Of a stretch of 54,128 nt of DNA, positions 7,959 to 16,146 are shown in pieces; position 1 is the first letter of the stretch; each line of letters opens with the position of its first letter. The translations under genes and the position numbers were made by a program. The notes under the pieces are model-generated. The model was not told where the DNA came from. It was given only the letters and a program-made list of their open reading frames with translations, and searched no databases. Where the stretch lies: contig JAGVOQ010000012.1 of NCBI GenBank assembly GCA_020052645.1, forward strand, positions 1-54,128, given 5' to 3'. The stretch is from Candidatus Omnitrophota bacterium. GTDB taxonomy: Bacteria; Omnitrophota; Gorgyraeia; Velamenicoccales; Velamenicoccaceae.

Positions 7959-8060
7959 AGAAGCAGTATTATTTAGGTTTGATTTTAGCGCCTTAATGAT
8001 ATAGTATATACTAAACCCTCTAAAATAGCCTTTTTCATTTAAAAGCCATCATAAAAAAGT

Positions 8061-8399
8061 ATGAATAAAAATAACGAACCCGTCGAACTTCCTGCTTGGC
8101 TTATGGCGCTATCTTATGTTGTACCACTTACCTTTTTTGTTCTTCTGTTAATCTATTTTACCTACACAAAAGCCAACGAATACCGTGCCCCAAACACTTC
8201 CTACGACTGGAGTCACGCCACTTATGACGCCTATTCGCAAGACTTGCAAAAAGCTCAATTACAAGAAAAAGAATATCAGGAAAGCCTTACTTCTAACTAC
8301 GATCAATCTAAACAAATTTCCAGCGATCAATACCGCCAGTTCCAAAAAGATCAAGAAATAGGAAAAAAACAAAGAGAACTTTTTAAATTCAGTCGCTGA
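8061..8399 (+). CDS. single-pass membrane protein with Gln/Asp-rich tail
   Basis: 112 residues: one membrane helix (about 14-36, WLMALSYVVPLTFFVLLLIY), then a polar region rich in Tyr, Gln, Asp and Lys (DAYSQDLQKAQLQEKEYQES) that is probably helical or disordered. No family is recognised. ATG 8061 lacks a convincing Shine-Dalgarno. A gap of 375 bases follows and contains only repeat B2. Confidence 0.65.
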   Translation: MNKNNEPVELPAWLMALSYVVPLTFFVLLLIYFTYTKANEYRAPNTSYDWSHATYDAYSQDLQKAQLQEKEYQESLTSNYDQSKQISSDQYRQFQKDQEIGKKQRELFKFSR

Positions 8400-8593
8400 T
8401 CAGTGTACAAATGAATCTTTTTTGCCTATGTGTATCTTTAAGATATTGAAACTTTCAAATTATGCCGAAATCACATTTTAGGCGAACATTGAATTTACAT
8501 TTCATTGACAAGTTGTTAACAATAGGGATAAACTACATAAACAGATTTAAAAATCTTATTCCGCAAAAAAAACGAGGGGCGGTTGAAATATTT

Positions 8594-8703
8594 TAATCCT
8601 TTAGCAGAAATCCTTTAGGGCTAAAGCCCTTAAGATGAATGGTGTTGTGCATTTTCTGCTAAAGAGGAAGCCTTAGGACTTAAAGTCCTAAGGAACTTCA
8701 CTC
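8594..8703 (-). repeat. family B palindromic repeat, copy B2
   Basis: Inverted copy of B1. In this copy the long-range pairing is intact: CTTTAGCAGAAA at the left pairs with TTTCTGCTAAAG further right, enclosing CCTTTAGGGCTAAAGCCC. A separate perfect hairpin CCTTAGGACTT / AAGTCCTAAGG follows. It fills the gap before 8775. Confidence 0.9.
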
Positions 8704-8774
8704 GGGCAAAAAGAAAAAAAGAAATTTTTTGATTTATATAGGGGAATTGCTTTTTTTAAAAAAGGAGGTTCAAA

Positions 8775-9056
8775 ATGGCGATACGAATCTGTGGGCTTTA
8801 CACGCTTATACCGATAAGCTTGCTGTTGACCATCTGCTTTTTTGTTTTATCCACTGTCGGAAAAATTGAATGTAAAAAGCTTAAAAATTTCGGCCTTATC
8901 GTTGCCACCTTGCTCATGCTTTCTGCTTTCCTTATTTTATTAATTGGAATAAGCGCGACTATTTTTGGGAAAGACACCGTTATATTTCCGACAATGCGCT
9001 ACATGATGCAAATCAAAGCAGAGCTTATAAAAGGAATGTTTATCCCAAACATGTGA
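8775..9056 (+). CDS. small two-helix membrane protein
   Basis: 93 residues with two hydrophobic helices (about 10-28 and 38-60) separated by a short basic loop (GKIECKKLKN). AAAGGAGG lies seven bases before the ATG, an excellent ribosome site, so expression is likely. The flavodoxin gene begins 54 bases downstream. No homologous family is recognised. Confidence 0.7.
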   Translation: MAIRICGLYTLIPISLLLTICFFVLSTVGKIECKKLKNFGLIVATLLMLSAFLILLIGISATIFGKDTVIFPTMRYMMQIKAELIKGMFIPNM

Positions 9057-9110
9057 ACGGCTGTAACTTAAAAAAACTTTAGCTCAACTTTACATTTTTT
9101 TAAAGACCCC

Positions 9111-9593
9111 ATGAAAATTTTGATTTTGTATTATTCCAGGTCAGGCAATACAAAAAAACTTGCTGAAGAAATTGAAAAAGGCGTTAACGAGGTTAAAGGC
9201 GTAACGTGTTACCTTAAAGACACCGCAAGTGTGACGAAAGATGATTTTCTGTCTTCTGAGGCCATTATTGCCGGTTCTCCAGTATACTTTGGCTCCATGT
9301 CCGCAGAACTAAAACAAGTTTTTGACAAATTCGTTACCTTGCGCAGCAAAATGGGTGATAAGATCGGAGCCGCTTTCACATCCTCAGGAGATGCATCCGG
9401 TGGAAAAGAAACAACGTTATTGTCAATCTTGCAGGCCATGCTGATTAACGGCATGATTATTGTCGGAGATCCCTTAGACGCAACAGGTCATTATGGTGTT
9501 TCTTGCTGCGGCGCACCTGACACAAAAGCCTCTTTAAATGCATTTAAACTTGGCAAACGAGTCGCAGAACTTGTAAAAAAAATAAAAAATTAA
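9111..9593 (+). CDS. flavodoxin-fold protein, WrbA-like
   Basis: 160 residues. The FMN phosphate loop is YYSRSGNTKKLAEEI (about 8-22), followed by GSPVYFGSMSAELKQVFDKF and SGDASGGKETTLLSILQAML, where WrbA-type NAD(P)H:quinone oxidoreductases have GGGQETTLLS. It is shorter than classical WrbA (about 200), lacking part of the C-terminal region. A role in two-electron quinone or other redox reduction with FMN is expected; the electron donor is unknown. No partner reductase is next to it. Confidence 0.85.
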   Translation: MKILILYYSRSGNTKKLAEEIEKGVNEVKGVTCYLKDTASVTKDDFLSSEAIIAGSPVYFGSMSAELKQVFDKFVTLRSKMGDKIGAAFTSSGDASGGKETTLLSILQAMLINGMIIVGDPLDATGHYGVSCCGAPDTKASLNAFKLGKRVAELVKKIKN

Positions 9594-9615
9594 GAGCGAT
9601 ATTCCAATAAAGCCC

Positions 9616-10104
9616 ATGAACAAAACCACTCTCTTGACGATTTTCGTATTTTTAACAAGTTTCTGCTTTACGTTAAATACTCTTGAAGCTCAGTCGACAT
9701 TGGAATACGGCGCATTGGTCAGTGGAGTTGCATCAGCAACTACAACGCAAGAAGCAAATCAGAACGCTACCACAAATAAGCTTTACAGCGCTACCCCAAG
9801 CGTTCTTTCTAAATCCGGAGATCTCTTAAGCCAGGAGGACGGCGCAACACCAAACGGACAACAATCGCCGACTCTTACTGAAACCATAACAAAAAAAGAT
9901 ACCATAATAATAAATCAAGAAGCCTCTGAAAAGAAAAACCAAGGTATAGGCAAAAATGTATCAACTAAAGTTTTTTTTAAAGACGGGACAATCGTTGAAG
10001 GAAAACTTATAGGTTATATCAACAATTCTATTCAAATAGACGTCGCTGGCGCTCCCATTACTTATTTCAATGATGATATCCGCCGGATCGAAGAGTATTC
10101 TTAA
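9616..10104 (+). CDS. secreted protein with small beta-rich EGK-type domain (paralog 1)
   Basis: 162 residues: signal peptide (about 1-25, ending TLEAQ), a Ser/Thr/Asn/Gln-rich spacer of about 90 residues, then a C-terminal domain of about 45 residues: VFFKDGTIVEGKLIGYINNS, IQIDVAGAPITYFNDDIRRI. The same domain sits at the N-terminus of the proteins at 11837 and 16147. Its layout (xLKxGxxIEGKxVE, then xxIDVxGxxxTYFxDDIxxI) resembles an SH3/LSm-like small barrel. Function unknown. It begins 23 bases after the flavodoxin. Confidence 0.75.
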   Translation: MNKTTLLTIFVFLTSFCFTLNTLEAQSTLEYGALVSGVASATTTQEANQNATTNKLYSATPSVLSKSGDLLSQEDGATPNGQQSPTLTETITKKDTIIINQEASEKKNQGIGKNVSTKVFFKDGTIVEGKLIGYINNSIQIDVAGAPITYFNDDIRRIEEYS

Positions 10105-10141
10105 TTTTTCTTGAACTACCTTTTAAAAAACTGGAGATATC

Positions 10142-11098
10142 ATGAAAAAAATTTTTATAGTTCTGCTGATTATTGCTTGTATCCTGGCAAGTCTTCTAAT
10201 TGCAAAGGACTCAATTATTAAATCCACCATAACTTTGGCGACAGGCCAAGTAACCGGCGCCCAACCATCAATCGGAAAATTTCACTTAAGGCTTTTAAGT
10301 CAATCCGTAACGATTGAGAATTTCAAAATGTTCAATCCTAAAGGATTTTCTAAAAATACATTAATCGATCTCCCAAAGATCAGAGTCTTTTACAATCTAG
10401 CGGCGTTGCTAAAGAAAAAATTGTATCTGCCTTCTGTCGAAATCGAATTAAAAGAGCTGCTTCTTGAAAAGAACAGGGAGGGTCAACTCAACGTAGACGC
10501 ATTGAAAATGGCTCAAAAAAAAGATAATAAAGAAAAGGATGAAAAAAAACAGACCCCTCAGATACCCATTCAAATCGATAATTTAAAACTAAATCTTGGA
10601 AGAATAGTTTCATTTGATTATTCCACTAAAAAAGAACAACCCATCGTCCTTGTCTATGATATCGGCTTACATAAAGAATACAAAAATATCACAAGCGCTC
10701 AGCAGTTAGCAGCCCTCATTATCTCGGAACCCATGAAAGCAGCTGGCATAAAAGGCGCACAGATATATGGCGTGGCCATGCTGGCAGGAACAGCTATTCT
10801 ACCGGCTGCCTTAGCCGCAACCTTTATATCCAAAGACCACGCAACCGCCGACTTTTCCTCTAGTCCAAATCATACATACGAAGCTAGCCTTGAAGCATTG
10901 AGATTTTTAGGCAAAGTTATCAAGGAATATAAAGATAAAAAAACAATCGAAGGCGATGTTGACGGAACGCAGATCAACATAAAGATCAAAGAAAATAAAG
11001 ATAAAAAAACAAATATTTCCGTGACTGCCAGAAAACACCTTTTGCCAAAACCCGAAGTAGCAGGAGGCGTGCTGTATATCATCGATCAAAAAATATAA
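10142..11098 (+). CDS. AsmA / DUF748-like membrane-anchored protein
   Basis: 318 residues with an N-terminal signal anchor (about 4-22) followed by AsmA-type segments: SIGKFHLRLLSQSVTIENF, NPKGFSKNTLIDLPKIRV, LPSVEIELKELLLEKNREG and LNVDAL. These belong to the repetitive beta-groove proteins (AsmA, TamB, YhdP) now linked to phospholipid transport between membranes. At 318 residues it is much smaller than AsmA (about 600) and its middle contains a hydrophobic patch (YGVAMLAGTAILPAALAATF), perhaps a second membrane contact. It is 37 bases after 9616, so cotranscription is likely. Confidence 0.8.
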   Translation: MKKIFIVLLIIACILASLLIAKDSIIKSTITLATGQVTGAQPSIGKFHLRLLSQSVTIENFKMFNPKGFSKNTLIDLPKIRVFYNLAALLKKKLYLPSVEIELKELLLEKNREGQLNVDALKMAQKKDNKEKDEKKQTPQIPIQIDNLKLNLGRIVSFDYSTKKEQPIVLVYDIGLHKEYKNITSAQQLAALIISEPMKAAGIKGAQIYGVAMLAGTAILPAALAATFISKDHATADFSSSPNHTYEASLEALRFLGKVIKEYKDKKTIEGDVDGTQINIKIKENKDKKTNISVTARKHLLPKPEVAGGVLYIIDQKI

Positions 11099-11156
11099 GA
11101 AATCGCTTTCTGCTTTCATCACCGCTTTTTCTAACTTTTTTAAAAAGAGGAGAGAA

Positions 11157-11387
11157 GTGAACATAAATATAATTCATAAGATCATTAATCCCATTTTGTT
11201 AATTTCTTTTATCACACAAGCCTTAACCAGCCTTTACTTCCTTTTTGAATTAAAGGTTCCCTACATGGGGGTTATTGCCAAGATTCACGCGATCAATGGA
11301 ATCTTTATGATTCTTTTGGCGATAGCGCATGTCATGCTCAATTGGAATTGGATTAAAATAAATTTCATCAGGAAAAAAAATCATTGA
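11157..11387 (+). CDS. DUF4405-like small membrane protein
   Basis: 76 residues from GTG 11157, preceded by AAGAGGAGAG. Two transmembrane helices with histidines at their ends: IHKIINPILLISFITQ and IHAINGIFMILLAIAHVML followed by NWNWIK. The H...G...H-x-x-L-N-W-x-W-I arrangement is that of DUF4405 / cytochrome b561-like two-helix units. Heme binding is possible but not shown. A 449-base gap follows, holding repeat A4 and no other recognised feature. Confidence 0.75.
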   Translation: MNINIIHKIINPILLISFITQALTSLYFLFELKVPYMGVIAKIHAINGIFMILLAIAHVMLNWNWIKINFIRKKNH

Positions 11388-11634
11388 GCTATCCTCTCAT
11401 TCTTAGCATCAAGCAATACTGAAAACACAATTTTCAATATACAGACGAAGACGCATTTTGCGAAAACCAAAAATTGGAGTTAATTGAAAAAATCATGAAG
11501 AACAGAATTCTTTTCAGTGAAAAGTATTATGGGATATTTTGGCATAGATTGTCAATGGTTTTAGCTTCTTTGACAAGAAAACAAATTGTCTACACGTCTG
11601 CTTTTGCGCGGCACACTGAAACTCATCTAAAAAG

Positions 11635-11755
11635 TAAACCCCGTTAGAGAACTTCGTTCTCTAACGGTTTGCGCCGAAGGTGGCTTTAAACCACCGTCGG
11701 CTTTATCACTAGATAACCGCCGACTAAAGTCGGCGGTTATCTCTAACAGGATAAA
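11635..11755 (+). repeat. family A palindromic repeat, long copy A4
   Basis: TAAACCCCGTTAGAGAAC with TTC loop and GTTCTCTAACGG, then GGTGGCTTTAAACCACC, then CCGCCGACTAAAGTCGGCGG, ending CTCTAACAGGATAAA. It has three tandem stem-loops and inverted ends. It lies in the gap between the genes at 11157 and 11837. Confidence 0.93.
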
Positions 11756-11836
11756 TCTTAAATAAACATTTTTTGATCCGATTTTTGTTTTAATTTATTT
11801 CTACCTTTTTTTAAAATATCAAGGTATAATTACACC

Positions 11837-12622
11837 ATGACAAGCAAATCAATCACTGGACTAATCCTTTTGTTTTTGGTCACCTTATGCGCTGCTCCTG
11901 TTTTCGCTGCAAGCTTAAAACTTAAGACAGGGGAGACCATTGAAGGGAAATTGGTTGAAAAAACAAACTCCCACGTGAAAATTGACGTTTCAGGTGTCAT
12001 TCTGACCTATTTCTATGATGATATAGAAACAACTAGCTGGGAGAAACCTGATGCGCTAAAATCCAACGAAACAACAGCATCCCAAACAAGGACAGAAGAG
12101 AATCTGCCAGTAATAGAATACTATGTCAACGAAAAAGCGGGAGTCCTTGCCTGGCACCCTAAAGATTGGATTGTCTACGACAAGACTACAAATTCCTCGA
12201 TCTTCAGAGATCTTACGCCTTTGGAATCAAAAGATAAGTCTTTCAATTACGTCTGCGCGTTCAGCCCAAGCACAGATAAAAACAACATAGACCCGCTTGT
12301 TATGATCATCATTCAGCATATTCCAAAAAACCTTAAAGATGCTTCAGCAGAAGAATTGGCCGAACTATTAAAAGACGGCCTCAAAAAGCCGCGCCAAACC
12401 ATTAAAATAATCGAACTTCCTTATGTCATAGAAATTGATGGCAAAAAAATCGTAAAACAAATTTTCCTAAGAACCTCTGCAAAAGAAAAACAAAAAATTA
12501 TTAAATACAGCTTCATAAAAGGTTATAAAATGTATACCCTCTCATGTTCCGCCGATGCAAAAATATTTGAGGCAAACAAAAAAATCTTTGAAAAAATTGC
12601 AGCTAACTTGAAAGCCAACTAA
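11837..12622 (+). CDS. secreted protein: EGK-type domain plus PsbP/DcrB-like domain (paralog 2)
   Basis: 261 residues: signal peptide ending VFAA near 24, then SLKLKTGETIEGKLVEKTNS and VKIDVSGVILTYFYDDIET (about 25-68), then a C-terminal alpha/beta domain (about 95-260) whose GVLAWHPKDWIVYD start and KGYKMYTLSCSADAKIFE end resemble PsbP/DcrB proteins. TATAAT (11825-11830) sits seven bases before the ATG. The helicase starts 8 bases downstream. The periplasmic role is unknown. Two of its domains recur in the 16147 protein. Confidence 0.78.
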   Translation: MTSKSITGLILLFLVTLCAAPVFAASLKLKTGETIEGKLVEKTNSHVKIDVSGVILTYFYDDIETTSWEKPDALKSNETTASQTRTEENLPVIEYYVNEKAGVLAWHPKDWIVYDKTTNSSIFRDLTPLESKDKSFNYVCAFSPSTDKNNIDPLVMIIIQHIPKNLKDASAEELAELLKDGLKKPRQTIKIIELPYVIEIDGKKIVKQIFLRTSAKEKQKIIKYSFIKGYKMYTLSCSADAKIFEANKKIFEKIAANLKAN

Positions 12623-12629
12623 TCAACCC

Positions 12630-13913
12630 ATGCCAAATAAATCAAACTTTGAAAATAGCGTTACGGTCCCAAAACAAGATCAACCGAGTTTTTATGGAAT
12701 GGGCATTGCGCCGAAAATTCTATCCATTTTAGAAGAAATAAAGTTTAAAACTCCAACGCCTATTCAATCGAAAACTATTCCCTTGGCCATTGAAGGAAAA
12801 GATATTATTGGCATCGCTCAGACTGGCACCGGCAAGACACATTCTTTTGCCATACCGATGGTGCAGCGCCTCATGCAGGTCAAAGGCATAGGCTTGGTTT
12901 TGGCCCCGACGCGAGAATTAGCTATTCAGATAAACGAAGCATTCTCGAATTTGTCGCGAGCCTTCAATATCAAAACGGCCTGTCTTATCGGCGGAGCCTC
13001 CATGCAGGATCAAGTCACGGCCCTTCGGAAAAATCCGCGCATTATCATAGCAACACCAGGCCGCCTCTTAGACCACATGAAACGTTGGAACGTCGTCCTT
13101 GATGATACAGCAATGTTGGTCCTTGACGAAGCCGATCGCATGTTGGACATGGGCTTTGCGCCTCAAATACAGCAGATATTGCGCTTCGTACCCAAAGACC
13201 GCCAGACGATGCTTTTTTCAGCCACCATCCCCAAAGAAATCATACAAATGGCTGCTCAACATATGAAACTTCCCTTAAGTGTCGAGATTGCTCCTTCAGG
13301 AACGATCGCCGAACGCGTTACCCAAGAATTATTTATTGTTAAACGAGATAATAAACTTCAACTCTTAAGTAAAATTTTATCGCAATACCATGGATCGATT
13401 TTATTATTTTCGCGTACAAAACATAATGCCCGAAAAATTGCAAAATCCATTAGAGACATGGGACACCGAGCCATAGAAATGCATTCCGACCGTTCACTCA
13501 ATCAACGTCGTGAAGCACTCGAAGGTTTTAAATCAGGAAAATACAAAGTCCTGGTGGCAACAGATATTGCAGCCCGTGGCATTGATGTCATTGGCATCGA
13601 ACTGGTTCTCAACTACGATCTTCCTGAAGACGCTCAAAATTATGTTCATCGCATCGGGCGCACGGGAAGAGCAGGACATAAAGGTCACGCCATTTCATTT
13701 GCGACACCTGACCAAAAAAGAGATGTGAACGACATAGAAAAACTTATTCGCGTAACACTGCCTATTTCAAAACATCCTCAGGTTCCTTCGGAACAATTTT
13801 CAAATTTTGCTTCTCATCACCAATCCAATCCGCACAAAAATTTTAAATCTTTTAAACGCCCTCATTCCGATCGCCCTCATCCCGGAGGAAAACACCACAA
13901 ATACCATCGTTAA
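12630..13913 (+). CDS. rhlE: DEAD-box ATP-dependent RNA helicase, RhlE type
   Basis: 427 residues. The full motif set is visible: Q motif TPTPIQ, motif I AQTGTGKT (about 63-70), PTRELA, TPGRLLDH, motif II DEAD, motif III SAT, and the second RecA-like domain with RGIDV and HRIGRTGRAG. The C-terminal tail (about 380-427) is His/Lys/Pro-rich and low complexity, as in many RhlE proteins, and probably adds RNA affinity. It unwinds structured RNA in ribosome assembly or mRNA decay. It starts 8 bases after the secreted-protein gene at 11837. Confidence 0.95.
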   Translation: MPNKSNFENSVTVPKQDQPSFYGMGIAPKILSILEEIKFKTPTPIQSKTIPLAIEGKDIIGIAQTGTGKTHSFAIPMVQRLMQVKGIGLVLAPTRELAIQINEAFSNLSRAFNIKTACLIGGASMQDQVTALRKNPRIIIATPGRLLDHMKRWNVVLDDTAMLVLDEADRMLDMGFAPQIQQILRFVPKDRQTMLFSATIPKEIIQMAAQHMKLPLSVEIAPSGTIAERVTQELFIVKRDNKLQLLSKILSQYHGSILLFSRTKHNARKIAKSIRDMGHRAIEMHSDRSLNQRREALEGFKSGKYKVLVATDIAARGIDVIGIELVLNYDLPEDAQNYVHRIGRTGRAGHKGHAISFATPDQKRDVNDIEKLIRVTLPISKHPQVPSEQFSNFASHHQSNPHKNFKSFKRPHSDRPHPGGKHHKYHR

Positions 13914-13960
13914 TCTAATAAAGCCGCATCCATCAATAACCTTATTTAAAAGGAGAAAAA

Positions 13961-14383
13961 ATGAAAATTAAACCTTTAATTTTATGTGGTTTGATTTTGG
14001 CCTTATGCTTATTTCTGCCTTCGTTTGTGAACGCCCGCGGATTTGGCGCTGACATGGGCCCTTTAAGAGAACCGCCGCCGCCTGTGCTTATGTATCCAAT
14101 CTATGAAACCGCTGATATCACAGGCAAAGACTCCCTTGAATTCAAATGGATGCCAGAATGCGGTGTTATCGGCCATTACGAATTAAAATTATACAAAGGA
14201 TATGACAGGATCGCTGACAATCTTATGATAAAACAAACATTGGCATCAAATGAATCATCTTTTAAAGTTGCCGGCAACCAATTCAATAATGGAGAAATAT
14301 ACACCTGGACCCTGATTTCAATCTCTTACAGCGGAGTAAAAAGCGATAAAAGTTTTAACTCATTCAGAATTATTAAAAACTGA
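13961..14383 (+). CDS. secreted protein with fibronectin III-like domain
   Basis: 140 residues with a signal peptide (about 1-26, ending VNARG), a Pro-rich linker (PLREPPPPVLMYP) and a beta-sandwich-like domain: LEFKWMPECGVIGHYELKLY, then ALASNESSF-type strand and YTWTLISISYSGVKS. The W...Y...Y pattern of repeated strands matches fibronectin III-type carbohydrate or adhesion modules. An AAAAGGAGAAAAA site precedes the ATG. Function unknown. A 277-base gap follows with one promoter and nothing else recognised. Confidence 0.7.
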   Translation: MKIKPLILCGLILALCLFLPSFVNARGFGADMGPLREPPPPVLMYPIYETADITGKDSLEFKWMPECGVIGHYELKLYKGYDRIADNLMIKQTLASNESSFKVAGNQFNNGEIYTWTLISISYSGVKSDKSFNSFRIIKN

Positions 14384-14569
14384 TTATTTTATTTTTAAAA
14401 AAAATACCGATCCTTCCAGCAAGCCTTAAAAAAAGGAAACATTTGAGCACTTGTAGGTAGTTTTTCCAGCTTGAGTCTGTTTAAAGAGAGCTAGCATTAA
14501 GGATCATCCAAACCGCTTTTTTATAAGGTTGATCATTTCACAAAAACCCCATTTTCGTTTCTTTTTAAG

Positions 14570-14598
14570 TTGACTAAAGACTGCCTTAAGTGTAATAT
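14570..14598 (+). promoter_or_regulatory. sigma-70-type promoter for the HD-GYP gene
   Basis: TTGACT (14570-14575), 17 bases, TAATAT (14593-14598), about 62 bases ahead of ATG 14661. The whole stretch, including TTGACTAAA and CTGCCT in the spacer, is almost repeated at 19597. Confidence 0.7.
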
Positions 14599-14660
14599 TT
14601 CCGTATATCCTTCATACAAAAATATCATTATGCGCTTGCTATAAACGTTTAAATAATAAA

Positions 14661-16112
14661 ATGAAAAAAATAAAAATTCCTATATGCTTAAATTTAAGCA
14701 TCGAGCATGAATCGCTTTTACGTAAATTCACCATTATCTTCTTCAGTCTGTATTTATTGCCCCTGGCAATCCTCTTTTTAGTAATTCACAATTCCGAGAT
14801 TTCTTCTAAAATACTACTCAAAGACTATGAAATCCTTATTGACAAAAACTTTTTTGACATATTCTTTACTGTATTCTCCACGTCATCTCTTGTGTGTTTT
14901 TTATGGGGCCACAAAACCTTTACTTCTCTTATGGACATCTCTCAAAAAGCCGAAGAAATTTCAAAAGGAAATCTAGGCGCAAGGATTAAAGACAGCGGAG
15001 ATAAGGAAATAGTCGAATTGGCCCGTTCTTTTAATGAGATCACCAGAAAATTAGAACAAAATATTGAACGCTTAAAAACATCCAAAAGAACTCTTCAGGA
15101 AGTTTTGTACCGAATAGGCACAGGCCTGTCGGATATCACGAAAAACAACATGGAAATATTTTTAAAACTGATTTTAGATACCACGATTGGTGCGATTGAT
15201 GCCCGCCGAGGTGCTATCGTCATGGTCAACGAAGAAAATTCCTCTCTTTTTGTCCAGTGCTCGCAAGGATACAGCAATGAATCCGCTCAAAGGGTCACGC
15301 GATCCAATTCAGAAGAAGCCCTTGTCATCAAAAACAAAACACCGATTATTATTCAACGCCTGGATTTAAACGGTGACCCTTTTATCTGCGTACCTTTGAA
15401 ATACATGGATAAAGCGATTGGCGCGCTAACGTTTTCCGGCAGGGTGGGAGATGACGACTTTTCTCAGGAGGACATATATCTGCTTACGAATATCGCTTCA
15501 CAAACAGCCATCGCCATCATCAACGAACGCCTGCATTTAGACGCTGAATTAACATACAAACAAACCGTCGCGGCATTGGCTCTTGCGGTCGAAGCCCGCG
15601 ACTCCTACAGCCGAGGTCATTCCGACCGAGTATCTAAATATTCTGTGCTTCTTGCCAAACACTTAGGTTTAGATGAAAAAACTATTGCAACAATCGCCGA
15701 TGCCGCTGAATTGCACGATGTAGGAAAAATCGGCATTGAAGATGATATCCTACGCAAACCGGAAAAGCTGAATAATGAAGAAATCAGCGTCATGCGCAAA
15801 CATCCGGTTATTGGGGAGAGCATTGTAAAACCTATCCGTTCATTGACCAACTTATGCGACCTGATCCGTCATCATCATGAATTCTTAGACGGATCCGGCT
15901 ATCCTGACGGCTTACGAGGCGACGAGGTCGCTATCGGGGCACGTATTTTAGCGATTGCGGATGCCTACGATGCCATGACAACGGATAGATCCTATAGAAA
16001 AGCCAGGTCAAAAGAAGATGCACTCGCTGAATTAAGGAAATTTTCAAACATTCATTATGACAAAAACCTCGTTGAAGCTTTTGTCGAAGCCCTCTTGAAA
16101 GAAAACTTATAA
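14661..16112 (+). CDS. membrane HAMP-GAF-HD-GYP phosphodiesterase
   Basis: 483 residues: two N-terminal membrane helices (about 25-43 and 67-88) around a very short loop, a HAMP linker (about 90-145), a GAF sensor domain (about 165-290) and an HD-GYP domain (about 295-480). The catalytic residues of HD-GYP are present: HD in AELHDVGKIG, then HHEFLDGSGYPDGL and AIADAYDAMT. Such enzymes hydrolyse cyclic-di-GMP, often with a di-iron centre. It has its own promoter, and the secreted protein gene starts 35 bases after its stop. The ligand of the GAF domain is unknown. Confidence 0.93.
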   Translation: MKKIKIPICLNLSIEHESLLRKFTIIFFSLYLLPLAILFLVIHNSEISSKILLKDYEILIDKNFFDIFFTVFSTSSLVCFLWGHKTFTSLMDISQKAEEISKGNLGARIKDSGDKEIVELARSFNEITRKLEQNIERLKTSKRTLQEVLYRIGTGLSDITKNNMEIFLKLILDTTIGAIDARRGAIVMVNEENSSLFVQCSQGYSNESAQRVTRSNSEEALVIKNKTPIIIQRLDLNGDPFICVPLKYMDKAIGALTFSGRVGDDDFSQEDIYLLTNIASQTAIAIINERLHLDAELTYKQTVAALALAVEARDSYSRGHSDRVSKYSVLLAKHLGLDEKTIATIADAAELHDVGKIGIEDDILRKPEKLNNEEISVMRKHPVIGESIVKPIRSLTNLCDLIRHHHEFLDGSGYPDGLRGDEVAIGARILAIADAYDAMTTDRSYRKARSKEDALAELRKFSNIHYDKNLVEAFVEALLKENL

Positions 16113-16146
16113 GAACGCCTCAAATGTTTTAAACTAAAACTATCGC

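Noticed and set aside
11495-11647. 50-codon open frame in the gap after 11157 ending in repeat A4
   Set aside because: No ribosome site at a usable distance, no recognisable features, and the stop is provided by the repeat.
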